Shown here piece after piece: positions 15,001-23,528 of a stretch of 35,687 nt of DNA (the stretch's first letter is position 1; every line of letters starts with the position of its first letter). A program made the translations under genes and the position numbers. This stretch comes from a virus. The stretch covers positions 1-35,687 of IMG/VR virus record IMGVR_UViG_3300015263_000124; one strand, 5' to 3'. The notes beneath the pieces are model-generated. The model worked only from the letters and a program-made list of their open reading frames with translations, searched no databases and had not been told where the DNA came from.

Positions 15001-17008
15001 GCTGAGTAATACTACCACCCTTACCCTTCGTATAAACCGGAAGCTTATCGAAGATATTCAGCGGGACGCCAAGGAATGAACCCTGTACGTCAGTGGTAGA
15101 CCAAGCAATCGTATCAGTTGGATCATACTTAGAAGTGTGGTTAATACCTACAGCATAATTACCTTTTGGCATTCCTCCTTCTAATCTTTTGGCTTTTTTG
15201 GCCCACTCTTTAGAAAGTTTCCCACTGATATTGTAATTGTTAATCCCATCTCTAACTTTAAGATCAACAAGTTTATCATTAGGTATATCAACATACCAAA
15301 TTGTATTGTCTTTTCCTACTCTACGATAATCTCTAGCATAGACAGGGTCAGGTGTTACCCATAAATCGTCTTGAGTTGTTACATTATGTTTAGGGTCAGA
15401 AGAACCATAATAATATCGTGTGTAACCTGATTTTACAGATGGTGCAGCCTTTATAGATTTAATATCATCAACAGGGTAATAATTTCCATCTCTACCCCTC
15501 CTTAACAAAACCATCTCTTCATCAGATACACCGTACTTACGCATAGCAAGCTTAACCTGACTAAGGGCATCAGCAGCAGACTTAAAGCCACCCTCCTTAG
15601 GACTAATGACAGTACGAACATTCACACCATCATCCACAGCCTTAACTGTAGTCATCTCCCTATGGGAAATAAGTCCAGTAACATCAGGGTTGGAGAAGTC
15701 ACGCTTTACAATCTCTAGCTTAGAAGTCTTCTCAGCTTCCGAGAAGTTAATGTTGCCACGTCCACCAGCAATATCCTTAATGACGTCCACATCAGGATCA
15801 AACTGATCATCATCAATTAGAGGCTTATACCTAACTGCATCATCTGGCAAGCCGATCTCAGGACCAATGTTATTAACAATAGCATCTTGACGAGAAGTAC
15901 CATACACAGATTGTGCAACCTGACCAGTCTCATCCTTAATAGCTAGCTTCAACATTTCATTGGCGCTCTTAGCATTGGTAGCATTAAGCGTCTCACCAGC
16001 AGTCTTAGGAGAACGACGAAGGAACCTAGCAGCATTAGCCACGCTCTCTGTCACCTTCTTAGGACCACGAATAAGTGAACCAATTCCAAGCATATCAGCA
16101 GCAGATGCAATATCATCAATGATACGATCTGACGTAGTGTACTGACCCTCAACCAAATAGTCACGAAGGTTGTTCATAATAATCAGGGAGTTCTTGGAGC
16201 CAGTGATTGAACCTTCTGATTGCGTCACAATGTCATACAAGGACTGTGCAAGCTTAAGACGCTGATTCATTGGAACCTTAGCTACAAGGTCAACAATCTC
16301 CTGCTTACTTTCCCCCATCAAAGCCATACTCTTAACAATACCAGAAGCAATGCTGTTAGCGTCATCATCACCTAAAGTCTGACGAAGAGCTGTCTGAACC
16401 TTAGCTTGAGCTGCTGGTTCCATGAATGGAACAAGAGTTTCAATAAAATCCTTAGCCTTGATTACAAGACTTGGGTCATTCTTGATTTCCTCTTGATTAA
16501 TCATCTTCTGGATTTCATCGTTGTAGTTATTTACTTCCTGCAACGAACCAGCCAAATCCCAACGGGTATCATTCACTTCATCACTGTTATCAACCAGCCC
16601 ATCCTTTTCAAGCTGATTAACTTGAAGAAGTTCTTCTGGACTACGTTCACGAACAGGGGATATAGTTCCAGTACGCCACATAGAAGCATAGTTAACTTTC
16701 TGGTCAACAGGAATACTATCATCACCAAGAATGTCAGCCATAGAGTTGAGGGAGAGATCATTCTCCCTCTTATTAGCCTCACCAATAATCTGTTCCATAG
16801 TCTGAGAACCGTTATTGTTCGAGAACTCAGTCATCATTTGATCGTAGGCATCAACTGCATTCTCTGGCTCTACAAGCAGGGCTGCATGAGTAGAAAGATT
16901 AGTGGCAGTTGCTTTGTTTGTAATTGGCATATCGGTGGTAGTAGGATCACTAACCAGATCGTCAAGAACGACGCCACTGCCCTGCGTAAGTAGACTATCA
17001 AGAGACAT
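12098..17008 (-). CDS. Giant internal virion / DNA ejection protein (T7 gp16-like position)
   Basis: A 1636-residue protein, the largest in the window, between the gp14-like and muramidase-bearing proteins, so it probably forms part of the ejected channel. The C-terminal third has hydrophobic segments around residues 1110-1150 (LLLAANPVRQVVVQASQALP) and about 1340, suited to membrane insertion. The N-terminal third is helical. Residues about 493-613 (bases 15170-15530) differ: Lys is almost always AAA, and AGA and TTA are used, whereas flanking codons favour AAG and CGT. This segment contains YYYGSS (532-537) and WVTPDPVYARDY (550-561), reminiscent of ADP-ribosyltransferase folds in phage polyvalent proteins, but no clear catalytic Glu is visible. 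AGGAA precedes the ATG. Confidence 0.78.
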   Translation of the reverse strand: MSLDSLLTQGSGVVLDDLVSDPTTTDMPITNKATATNLSTHAALLVEPENAVDAYDQMMTEFSNNNGSQTMEQIIGEANKRENDLSLNSMADILGDDSIPVDQKVNYASMWRTGTISPVRERSPEELLQVNQLEKDGLVDNSDEVNDTRWDLAGSLQEVNNYNDEIQKMINQEEIKNDPSLVIKAKDFIETLVPFMEPAAQAKVQTALRQTLGDDDANSIASGIVKSMALMGESKQEIVDLVAKVPMNQRLKLAQSLYDIVTQSEGSITGSKNSLIIMNNLRDYLVEGQYTTSDRIIDDIASAADMLGIGSLIRGPKKVTESVANAARFLRRSPKTAGETLNATNAKSANEMLKLAIKDETGQVAQSVYGTSRQDAIVNNIGPEIGLPDDAVRYKPLIDDDQFDPDVDVIKDIAGGRGNINFSEAEKTSKLEIVKRDFSNPDVTGLISHREMTTVKAVDDGVNVRTVISPKEGGFKSAADALSQVKLAMRKYGVSDEEMVLLRRGRDGNYYPVDDIKSIKAAPSVKSGYTRYYYGSSDPKHNVTTQDDLWVTPDPVYARDYRRVGKDNTIWYVDIPNDKLVDLKVRDGINNYNISGKLSKEWAKKAKRLEGGMPKGNYAVGINHTSKYDPTDTIAWSTTDVQGSFLGVPLNIFDKLPVYTKGKGGSITQHLIPPSGYIDPLLTRGASVAVDQSAKATESLLTLAGKYAQSYKKLNKTQQKLVDNYILEANAKSLKFDPAKLRADGFTPEMMETVRKWKTTNDTLYVLENMDLVRQSKRKGFEMFVSSDGQDKFLIKPITNSSAGNLKVTKAYDSELGMIRNITSKERKELYAEGGTLAIARTPVETGGSSIPYVIVKNNSSNYSRALRETDQLLHYRDGHFTIYYKDPIFITKQVENADGTKYTKAIATAGNIKDAEKHLARLRTNDAANADKYTMRGDIKGEEFDEMQWNTRVNSGRTAQRTRGETLEDATSMPSDPNFRHIAPPEESIVRSINSISRRINMKEYLDTAKARFTEQYKEFLPIDEKTHTRYWPDNVSELRRPGMEGDKRKFDDALSTFRYIDQMENGFVNTLDDVYKNFFKEIADTTGKKGFTWIEKGARVAQSGAPTAWGRKKAFRLLLAANPVRQVVVQASQALPVILATNPTFVTKLPWQMTFTRYLDRGGDVESFMKTIGSNLTGFSVEEARALDKAYKESGISSAVSAHSLIRDDLKSLIARGPVAKTRAMLGKPLDAMQKYGFEAGENMLMRSVWLSEYDKLKKSGKVIDASALSNMHARVRDLTLNMNKAGELAYNENMFSAVMQFAQAPHKAFAQIVLGNRALSRSDRLRLGTAYVATYGTGYGLMYEMASKLLPEDDTELHRIVSGGLFNLAMNKTLSTIYGEDVDVDYSSSMRLLEIPHLGDMWESLATTDAQSFITSSPSLSLVVGDNAKVNNLIKSMARMFTVPEDEGNLKDVGVNFLSMFSGASNIFKARYAYKTGQMITTKGEVIDDDVNPVEAFMRTAGFQTVDEMLGYAGNSELYYSSKKFKDDIKYLMDETSRRLAREGISEKESDYVIRMFQEANREWEGNPQALQVIQSEIRRRIKDGDVTFMNTLLKQAGLIPESDVRTAIDKSKMTAEQKKSFWEIYNFMKEPE

Positions 17009-17016
17009 ATTTATTC

Positions 17017-17454
17017 CTATTCACTAGTAGATTGGAAAGCTCCAGCTACGCTGCTAAAGATATTTCCGAAAGCACCCCAAGCCTGTGACTGGAAGTCATA
17101 ATTAGCGGCTTTCTGATTGTGCTGATTTATTCCTTGCGCTGCTGCAGACTGTTGGTAGGATAGTGCATTGTTACTGGCTAGGTTTGTCCCAACCACACCA
17201 ACAGCACCGGCGGTTCCTGACCCTCCACTAAGTCCAGCATTCTCACTCTGTTGAAGGATCATAGCCCTTCGTACCCTAGCCTCACGAGCAGCTTTACGTC
17301 TTGATGCAGCAGCCTCATTCTTCTGGTTAGCATTAGCAACAGCATTAGCTTCCTTTCGTTCCTTAGAAGCTTTTCTAGCTGCGGTGTAAGAGGCTATACC
17401 AGTAACAACGGAGGCAGCGGCTGCTACGGCACCAATGATTACTTCAATTCCCAT
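17017..17454 (-). CDS. Internal virion protein, T7 gp14-like
   Basis: A 145-residue protein with an N-terminal membrane-like helix (residues 4-25, EVIIGAVAAAASVVTGIASY), then a long Ala/Lys/Arg/Gln-rich helix, a Gly-rich centre (GLSGGSGTAGAVGVVGTN) and a second hydrophobic region (WGAFGNIFSSVAGAFQ). Composition, size and position, directly before two large core proteins, match internal core protein gp14 of T7-like phages, which forms the outer-membrane part of the ejection channel. It overlaps the preceding small gene by a few codons. Confidence 0.75.
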   Translation of the reverse strand: MGIEVIIGAVAAAASVVTGIASYTAARKASKERKEANAVANANQKNEAAASRRKAAREARVRRAMILQQSENAGLSGGSGTAGAVGVVGTNLASNNALSYQQSAAAQGINQHNQKAANYDFQSQAWGAFGNIFSSVAGAFQSTSE

Positions 17455-17756
17455 TGTAACACCCTATATTCTTCACCTTCAACATCAATTGGTCCAAGGT
17501 CTTTATACCCTTTAAAAAGACAATAAAATTTAGGTGTGGCGGAATAAGAATTGATTGTACTGTACCCCGCCTTCTTCACCTTATCTTTTAGTATTTCAAA
17601 CTCTCTACGAAGTTCTTTGATCATTGCAGTAGTGATTGTGTCTTTAGTCTCTACATGAACGAAAAGAGTTTTACGGTCGTTCTGCTTAAACTCTTCAAGC
17701 CTAACCTTGTACTTATCCGTTTCCATATACACTTTTCGTTTAGTATTATTAGACAT
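17439..17756 (-). CDS. Hypothetical 105-residue protein between nozzle and core proteins
   Basis: A charged protein with Lys/Arg-rich helices (IKELRREFEILKDKVKKAG) and a C-terminal beta-looking segment (FYCLFKGYKDLGPIDVEGEEYRVLQWEL). It begins at the tail-tube gene end. ATG 17756 overlaps the previous stop. ATG 17762 two codons earlier and an internal ATG near 17726 are also possible, because no strong binding site is visible. It overlaps the next gene at its 3' end. Some T7-like phages carry a small acetyltransferase-like gene here, but I see no acetyl-CoA motif. No function assigned. Confidence 0.65.
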   Translation of the reverse strand: MSNNTKRKVYMETDKYKVRLEEFKQNDRKTLFVHVETKDTITTAMIKELRREFEILKDKVKKAGYSTINSYSATPKFYCLFKGYKDLGPIDVEGEEYRVLQWELK

Positions 17757-20070
17757 TATCATTCGCTGAAAGTATCAACGCCCATCCATAGATATACATT
17801 TCTTTCCCCGGATCAGAAGTGAATTTAAGAGACAGTGCCCTTCCTCGACCACGGAGTTTGTTTTTAGTGACTACAGTTTCATAACCTGTATCATATTCAT
17901 CGTTAACATCTATAGGAAAGTAGGCCCTCTTATACCTATAAGCTTGGAAAGCAGTCCCCCATTTACCAGCATTAGATGAATTGGTCCAATCCCACATACT
18001 CTGAACTTTACAAGAAGATTGATTTATTGGAACTAAGTCATCATTATCATCAGTGATAAACCCGTCTTCTGTGCGTTTACAATGTACATATAGATATGGG
18101 ACTTGTTTATAACGAATGGTATCCCCACCATGAGCATACCCCGTCACCAAGGTTGCTGGTGCATCAACACCCACATCATCATAAGACAGCCAATCAACAA
18201 AGTCAGTGTTGGTGTAAGCTGCAAACGTATATTTGATTGTTGGGGAAAGGCTGGTTACAACAATATATCCAATCTCAAACAATGATCCCTCACTACTTCT
18301 GATATTAGTTGTAACATCAACATCTTCACCACTAACAGTTACTTGAACACCATTTACAGTGACTCCATCAGAAACCTCATTGACCTTAAACACATTGGTT
18401 CTAAATCCACTAACGACTATAGGGACAGCACCCTCAGTAACTTCACTTATATGTCTTTCATAAAATGCAGAAAGATTGATATCAAGAATAAGCTCTTTCT
18501 GTTGAGAAATATTATTCATATAGTTGCTATACAACCAACGAATTTTCCTTTGGAAGCCATCATAAACCCCAATACATCCCATTTTATTTTCAATGGAAAT
18601 ATTATTGTAGAATTTTTGAATGCGCGTCTGAGTTTGATTTTCACTAACCCAATCGCCAAACTCATTCTTATGAAGGTAATAAATACCGTCATCAGACCAA
18701 TAGAACAAACTATCTTCAACCTGAACTACGGAGCCTCCATTAATAACACCCTTATCCGTAACCTTACTTACAATGTAACTGGTAGCAGTAAAGCCATTAT
18801 CTGAACCACCAGAGATGGTCCAAATACCATTACTTGCCCCAACAATAAGACTGTCACCAATATTAACGAGGGAGCTAATACCATAGGCGTTATTAAGCCT
18901 AATATATCCACCATCAGTGTCAATAATATCTGGTTCGTTATCAGATGTTGGATCACCGGCCTGATAACACTGAGTGATAACTGTTGGGTCTTGCACCAAT
19001 TGAGAAAAAGCCAAATAAGACGAAAGACGTGGAGACTTACTGTCACCACCTACAACCTCACCTGAAAAACCCCCATACCAAACACGTCCAGCAAACTCAC
19101 CTACTACTGTAGCACCTCCGGGGGTTTTATCAGTGGGCAGAGAGGTTACATCACGGGTTAGCTCACTATAGTTTTCTCTGTTCTCACTATCAGCCGTAAG
19201 TCTACTAGCACCACGATTTAGAAAATCAATAATGAAATAACCTTGAGCTGCTCGGCTTGAACCCAAAGGGTTTTTGTGCAAATCTCTTGAAAAGAATCTT
19301 CTAGTATTTCTATCGTCACTATCATTAGCATCAGCATATAAATATTCAGATACACTATCTGAGTTAGACGGATACTTACTAGCCACAGCATAAAACCCAT
19401 CAATAGGGTCTTGCAATCCATCCCCATCATTATTGTTATTAATTCTAGGGATACCAAAACTTTGATTTCTTAGGTTGTAGAGATGTTTTTGAGACAGTGT
19501 TGTAGGACGTTTTTGTGTGTATTGCCCGACTGTCAAATCGTCTCCACCATTCGTGTCTTCTACACCAAAGAAATCCCTAACCTTAATTGTATCAGTGGAA
19601 CTAGTTATTACCCCATCATCATATTCAACGATAGTGATTGTATTGATACCAGTGGCAATAATAAGCTTGCCATCCACAGCAGTGAATGAAAATCTTTGTG
19701 CCCTATCTGAGGAAGAAAAAGATAGTGTATTAACCACCTCTGATGAGAGGACATCATTATCTGCATCAAAGAATTTAACCTCGTTGCCAAACTGTACACA
19801 AAGTATAACCTTCAATGGATTACCACCAACGTTTTCCCACCGATAACTGTTAAATGCGGTTTCAGTGGAACTTGCGCTAGAAATACTGGTATTAATTATT
19901 TCATAATCATCTTCATAATCAATACCAAGAGCACGTTGTCTGGAGCCATCAACATTAAGCTCCATATTAATATCTGTGATAGAGGAGTTTTCTGGAAAAG
20001 TTAGTGGAGATGCATCAGAAATGAATCCGCCGACAAACTTATTAATCTCCACCTTCGCTACTTGTGGCAT
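17749..20070 (-). CDS. Tail tubular protein B (nozzle, T7 gp12-like)
   Basis: A 773-residue structural protein. The start MPQVAKVEINKFVGGFISDASPL with PENSSITDINMELNVDGSR is characteristic of the nozzle/stabilisation protein of podovirus tails. The body is beta-rich, as expected for the propeller-like nozzle (NAYGISSLVNIGDSLIVGASNGIW, VEDSLFYWSDDGIYYLHK). It closes the tail tube distal to the gp11-like adaptor and carries the fibres. It overlaps the upstream small gene by 29 bases and the downstream one by a few. Confidence 0.85.
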   Translation of the reverse strand: MPQVAKVEINKFVGGFISDASPLTFPENSSITDINMELNVDGSRQRALGIDYEDDYEIINTSISSASSTETAFNSYRWENVGGNPLKVILCVQFGNEVKFFDADNDVLSSEVVNTLSFSSSDRAQRFSFTAVDGKLIIATGINTITIVEYDDGVITSSTDTIKVRDFFGVEDTNGGDDLTVGQYTQKRPTTLSQKHLYNLRNQSFGIPRINNNNDGDGLQDPIDGFYAVASKYPSNSDSVSEYLYADANDSDDRNTRRFFSRDLHKNPLGSSRAAQGYFIIDFLNRGASRLTADSENRENYSELTRDVTSLPTDKTPGGATVVGEFAGRVWYGGFSGEVVGGDSKSPRLSSYLAFSQLVQDPTVITQCYQAGDPTSDNEPDIIDTDGGYIRLNNAYGISSLVNIGDSLIVGASNGIWTISGGSDNGFTATSYIVSKVTDKGVINGGSVVQVEDSLFYWSDDGIYYLHKNEFGDWVSENQTQTRIQKFYNNISIENKMGCIGVYDGFQRKIRWLYSNYMNNISQQKELILDINLSAFYERHISEVTEGAVPIVVSGFRTNVFKVNEVSDGVTVNGVQVTVSGEDVDVTTNIRSSEGSLFEIGYIVVTSLSPTIKYTFAAYTNTDFVDWLSYDDVGVDAPATLVTGYAHGGDTIRYKQVPYLYVHCKRTEDGFITDDNDDLVPINQSSCKVQSMWDWTNSSNAGKWGTAFQAYRYKRAYFPIDVNDEYDTGYETVVTKNKLRGRGRALSLKFTSDPGKEMYIYGWALILSANDNV

Positions 20071-20293
20071 TTTCTACCTCTCTAGGTGTAAGTTTCACCT
20101 TCTTAACTCGGATAGGCTTACTGTCAGCCTCTTCCTTAACCAAGAGGTAGTGATCAATAGCCTGAATAGCTTCTTTAGCTTTTGTGTATGCACCTGAAAG
20201 GTATTCAGGAATAGTCCCACCCCTTCCCGGGTAGATAATCTTTTTCATTCCAAAGGTGCCATCACCAACAATCTCGTAACCTCTATACTTCAT
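20042..20293 (-). CDS. Small hypothetical protein between tail tubular genes A and B
   Basis: An 83-residue protein beginning MKYRGYEIVGDGTFGMKKI, with a conserved-looking GRGGTIPEYLSGAYTKAKEAIQAID segment and a basic-to-acidic C-terminus. Its ATG overlaps the previous stop (TAATG) and its end overlaps the nozzle gene. Small proteins of this kind are seen between the tail genes of podoviruses, but I cannot name a function. The fully overlapping arrangement makes it a firm gene. Confidence 0.72.
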   Translation of the reverse strand: MKYRGYEIVGDGTFGMKKIIYPGRGGTIPEYLSGAYTKAKEAIQAIDHYLLVKEEADSKPIRVKKVKLTPREVENATSSEGGD

Positions 20294-20487
20294 TACTTCT
20301 TCTTCTTCTTTGGTTGTGGAAACTTCATTCGTTTGCCACGGTTGATTGACTGAATATCATTAAGTTGTTGTCTAGCCCTCTTACCCGGAATAACATCCAT
20401 AATACCAATAGCAGGATGATTATAGATTTTAGAACCTTTAGGCTTAACCTCAATATTCTTCGACTGTCGTCTACCCTCTAGTTTCAC
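20293..20487 (-). CDS. Small very basic hypothetical protein
   Basis: A 64-residue Lys/Arg-rich protein ending in PQPKKKKK. The start is GTG 20487, overlapping the TGA of the adaptor gene (GTGA), with AGGA 6 bases upstream. The stop overlaps the next ATG. The charge suggests nucleic-acid or virion DNA contact. No family is recognised. Confidence 0.68.
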   Translation of the reverse strand: MKLEGRRQSKNIEVKPKGSKIYNHPAIGIMDVIPGKRARQQLNDIQSINRGKRMKFPQPKKKKK

Positions 20488-21272
20488 TCTTTATCCTGTC
20501 TAAAAGTTGGATCAAGCTTGCGTCCTGACTTACGGCCAAATCGCTGATATTTAATACCGCCTTCAACGCGCCAAGCCTTACGAGAGAGCCATTGGTTCTG
20601 ACGCCTACTCTCCTGTTCTGACTTAGAATCTTGCTTCTGAGCAATCTTCATAGCCGCCTTGGACTTAGCTTCCTCAATCAAATATGAGAAAGCTTCTTCC
20701 GGCAGATCAGGGATATAACTATCAGAAATAGTGAACTCAGGCATTACATAAGCACGTACCTGCGTTTTACTAGCCTGTAGTGTACTGTCCACCTCGCTAT
20801 CATAACTATCAAAGACAAGCGTATTGTCATCAAAGCTGGTGTAATATGTGGGAGCTGTATCATTCTTTACGGCATATACTTGTGTACCATTTGTAATGAC
20901 ATCAATATTATCAGAGTCAGTATTACGTCCATAGAAGAGACGCAACATATCATCTGGTTCAATGTATTTCACTTCTTCATAACGAAGACGGGTTTCCCCT
21001 AGCTTAGCCTTATTATAATAAAGGGAGATCATCTCTTTGATCTCATCTTCAATCGTCATAATGTTTGGCTTGGTATTATCACCGGAGGGTGTGATACGAA
21101 TTAGTTGAGCTGTATGAGGCCAATTCCTACTAGAGATAATTGCTTCATATGTACTCTTGACGATATTAGCAATCTGTACACCTTCTGTTGTATCACTGAT
21201 GCTATTGATCTCGTCTGTGTCAAGATCATTCGCAATATCTTGAACAATCTCAAGTAGTGTTTTCTTAGCCAT
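20484..21272 (-). CDS. Tail tubular protein A (head-tail adaptor, T7 gp11-like)
   Basis: A 262-residue adaptor that connects the portal to the nozzle. The N-terminal helices (LLEIVQDIANDLDTDEINSI, QIANIVKSTYEAIISSRNWP) and the C-terminal stretch PEEAFSYLIEEAKSKAAMKIAQKQDSKSEQES are characteristic of gp11-type proteins. The middle is beta-rich and exposed (YYTSFDDNTLVFDSYDS). Position directly before the gp12-like gene fits. ATG 21272 overlaps the preceding stop. Confidence 0.85.
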   Translation of the reverse strand: MAKKTLLEIVQDIANDLDTDEINSISDTTEGVQIANIVKSTYEAIISSRNWPHTAQLIRITPSGDNTKPNIMTIEDEIKEMISLYYNKAKLGETRLRYEEVKYIEPDDMLRLFYGRNTDSDNIDVITNGTQVYAVKNDTAPTYYTSFDDNTLVFDSYDSEVDSTLQASKTQVRAYVMPEFTISDSYIPDLPEEAFSYLIEEAKSKAAMKIAQKQDSKSEQESRRQNQWLSRKAWRVEGGIKYQRFGRKSGRKLDPTFRQDKE

Positions 21273-21949
21273 TATCGACCTCTATGAACTCGTACGACAG
21301 AAATTCCAATATCCTCAATCTCAAATGTTCCAGCACCATCCTTAACAACAGAAAATTGCCCACCATTTGGAACAAATGTAGTGCCTGTATAAACAGGGAC
21401 AGTAAATACCATCTCCTGGCCTACTGCTCGTGGAACACGAGTATCTTGGAATACAACCCCAATACTTCCCCCAATATCTAGTGAAAGTTGTACATAATTA
21501 ACTGTACCAGTAAGTGTAGCAATAATGAAACTTACACGAAGAATGTAATAATCGTTTTCGTTAATTGGTGTGAATTTATTTGTGGAGGAGTTCCACAAAG
21601 TGCCTGTCATGTCTCGTGGGGCATTAGTCTCAATTGACGTCCCTTTGTTGCATGGCAGTACTGTACCCGGAGAAGTGGCAATAGTAAGAACTGTACCACC
21701 AGTGTAAAATGTATCTGTATACTGACACCAACCTGTAGGATCTTGAGCCCTAAGTTCTTGAAGGGCAGCCTCCACTTCCGTAGCTGAATAATATCCACCA
21801 CTATCTACAATTCCAATATCATCTGCAGCAACCATAGCCCAAGCACCAGAGCCAGCACCATTAGCTACATAAACCTGTCCTGAACTAGCTCCTGCTGCAC
21901 CCTTAGGTTCATGGAGTTGTGCGTCAGGAATATCAATATGTTCTACCAT
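21272..21949 (-). CDS. Putative head fibre or decoration protein
   Basis: A 225-residue protein starting at ATG 21949, with AGGG 6 bases upstream. An extension upstream runs through the terminator and is not coding. The N-terminus HIDIPDAQLHEPKGAAGASSG, then VYVANGAGSGAWAMV, is the pattern of head-fibre and tail-attachment repeats, followed by a short helix (TEVEAALQELRAQD). From about residue 80 on it looks like a beta-sandwich (YYILRVSFIIATLTGTVNYVQLSLDIG, QEMVFTVPVYTGTTF). It lies just after the capsid terminator, before the adaptor gene. It could decorate the capsid or the tail. The sequence does not settle which. Confidence 0.65.
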   Translation of the reverse strand: MVEHIDIPDAQLHEPKGAAGASSGQVYVANGAGSGAWAMVAADDIGIVDSGGYYSATEVEAALQELRAQDPTGWCQYTDTFYTGGTVLTIATSPGTVLPCNKGTSIETNAPRDMTGTLWNSSTNKFTPINENDYYILRVSFIIATLTGTVNYVQLSLDIGGSIGVVFQDTRVPRAVGQEMVFTVPVYTGTTFVPNGGQFSVVKDGAGTFEIEDIGISVVRVHRGR

Positions 21950-21963
21950 AGAACCCTCATAAT

Positions 21964-21995
21964 AAAAAAAGGGCGGGGGCCAAAATAGACCGCCC
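21964..21995 (-). terminator. Rho-independent terminator after the capsid and decoration genes
   Basis: Read on the - strand, GGGCGG (21995-21990) pairs with CCGCCC (21976-21971), followed directly by seven T residues (21970-21964). The stem is GC-only and the U-tract is perfect, so it should terminate or attenuate late transcripts between the capsid group and the tail group. T7 has its T-phi terminator in the equivalent place, after gene 10. Confidence 0.85.
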
Positions 21996-22012
21996 ACCCT
22001 GTTAGAGAATCA

Positions 22013-22546
22013 TTAAGCCGGAGATACCGTCTTTGCAGTTCGGACGAAGAAGATCGAGAACCGAGCCTTACCTGCATCCGTGATAGCTGGAGTGGTACCT
22101 GAAAGAGCAATACCAATCGTCGTATCAGCAGCAAGAGGAGCTTCTGCATCCCACGTACCCGAAAGGGCAGACGTGAGATTATAAGCACCAGTGGCTTCGA
22201 GCTGAGCTTCTGTGACAGAGAAACCATTCGTGGCTTCACTACCATCCGTACCAATCTCAAGAGCTGGCGTAGTACCAGAAGCAACAAAGGCTTCGTCAAC
22301 ATACGCAAAGACATCCTTGATGATAGCACCTGCTGGAAGAACAAATGGCACAAGGCCATCAGCTACATCATTAAACATAGCACCAGTGAAATCAATCACC
22401 AGCTCTTCCTTCATACCTTCAACTTTATTTACACCAGCTCCACCACCAGTATCCTGCGTGTTAAAGCGAGTGTGTACATTTTCTACGACGTTACCACCCG
22501 AACCAGTGAGAACGCCATTACCAAAAGGACTAGTTTCGTAAGACAT
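22013..22546 (-). CDS. Capsid decoration / minor head protein
   Basis: A 177-residue protein directly downstream of the major capsid gene and before a terminator, so probably highly expressed. It is rich in Gly, Ala, Thr and Val, with beta-type segments (GMKEELVIDFTGAMFNDV, FVLPAGAIIKDVFAYVDEAF, ADTTIGIALSGTTPA). This suits a capsid-decorating beta-sandwich. I do not recognise a specific named family. Function rests on position, composition and the shared transcript with the capsid gene. Confidence 0.7.
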   Translation of the reverse strand: MSYETSPFGNGVLTGSGGNVVENVHTRFNTQDTGGGAGVNKVEGMKEELVIDFTGAMFNDVADGLVPFVLPAGAIIKDVFAYVDEAFVASGTTPALEIGTDGSEATNGFSVTEAQLEATGAYNLTSALSGTWDAEAPLAADTTIGIALSGTTPAITDAGKARFSIFFVRTAKTVSPA

Positions 22547-22561
22547 ATAATACCCTTTCTA

Positions 22562-23515
22562 TTAAGCTGCGACAATATTAGTCTGATGGGTGTAAAGAAC
22601 ACCAAGGGTATCCATACGCTGAACGCCCCAACCGAAACGGCAACGAGTTACGAATTCGTCTCGTGCACGATCCTTGTTACGTTCACCTTCCGTCTTAGGC
22701 ATACGACGCCATGCGAACATTAGAGGCTTAGTCTGATCATCTGCAATGCAGAAGAACAGGTTAGCTCGAGCATTAGCAAGAGTAGTCGTACCATCATTAG
22801 CCGAAGCAACAATTGGCAGTCGGTTAGACAGGACGATATCCCAGCCGTACAGGTAGCCAACAAAGCGCATGCCACGGGCGAGACCGTTAGACAGGATGTT
22901 AGCGGCGAACGGGGTTACGTCAGTCGTAATCGTTACAAGACCATTAAGCGTTGCTTCTACGACCGGATCGGCCACAAACACACGGCCCTCAGCGGGAACA
23001 TTCGCCTTATCGAATGCGAGACGCATAGCAATAAGGTGAGCAAGCTGGAAGGTGCCATTGGATTCAGCGGAAACGATCTTATGGGCAAAACCATTAATTG
23101 CATAAGGACCAGCCGTACCATCATAGACAGCAGCAGCGGTTTCAAGCATACGGGTTTCTACGTGTTCCTGAATTGCACGTGTGGATTCTGCAGCACGTTC
23201 AGCCATGAGCATATCGATATCCGTACCATCTTCACGAAGATCATCGGTCACATACCAAGCATCACCTACATAATCCGTGATCTGGAAAGTGATCTCACCA
23301 GATTCAATTGGGTTGTAGTTGAGCGGAGTATCTTCCGCAGCTTCCTGAATAGTGACAGTACCAATAGTCTTGATATGCAGCGTAGTACCAGAGCCAAAGT
23401 CTGCTACGTTACGATAGAACTGTTCACCAAGCAGACCGTCGTGCAGGTTATTAAGGATGAAGTCAGAATACTGTTCAGCCTCAATAAACGCGCGAGTGTT
23501 AGTAGTAAGTTGCAT
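22562..23515 (-). CDS. Major capsid protein, HK97 fold
   Basis: A 317-residue shell protein. The N-terminal arm AFIEAEQYSDFILNNLHDGLLGEQFYRNVADFG, the E-loop-like GTTLHIKTIGTVTIQEAAEDTPLNY, the spine helix region (DIDMLMAERAAESTRAIQEHVETRMLE) and the A-domain segment (GRVFVADPVVEATLNG) are in the order expected of podovirus HK97-fold capsids. It follows the scaffold gene and precedes the decoration gene and a terminator. Bases are more GC-rich than in the flanking intergenic region, as is common for highly expressed capsid genes. Confidence 0.88.
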   Translation of the reverse strand: MQLTTNTRAFIEAEQYSDFILNNLHDGLLGEQFYRNVADFGSGTTLHIKTIGTVTIQEAAEDTPLNYNPIESGEITFQITDYVGDAWYVTDDLREDGTDIDMLMAERAAESTRAIQEHVETRMLETAAAVYDGTAGPYAINGFAHKIVSAESNGTFQLAHLIAMRLAFDKANVPAEGRVFVADPVVEATLNGLVTITTDVTPFAANILSNGLARGMRFVGYLYGWDIVLSNRLPIVASANDGTTTLANARANLFFCIADDQTKPLMFAWRRMPKTEGERNKDRARDEFVTRCRFGWGVQRMDTLGVLYTHQTNIVAA

Positions 23516-23528
23516 TTATTTTTTCCTA

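Noticed and set aside
16406-16993. 195-residue open frame on the + strand inside the giant ejection protein gene
   Set aside because: Antisense shadow caused by codon bias of the real gene; no start signal.
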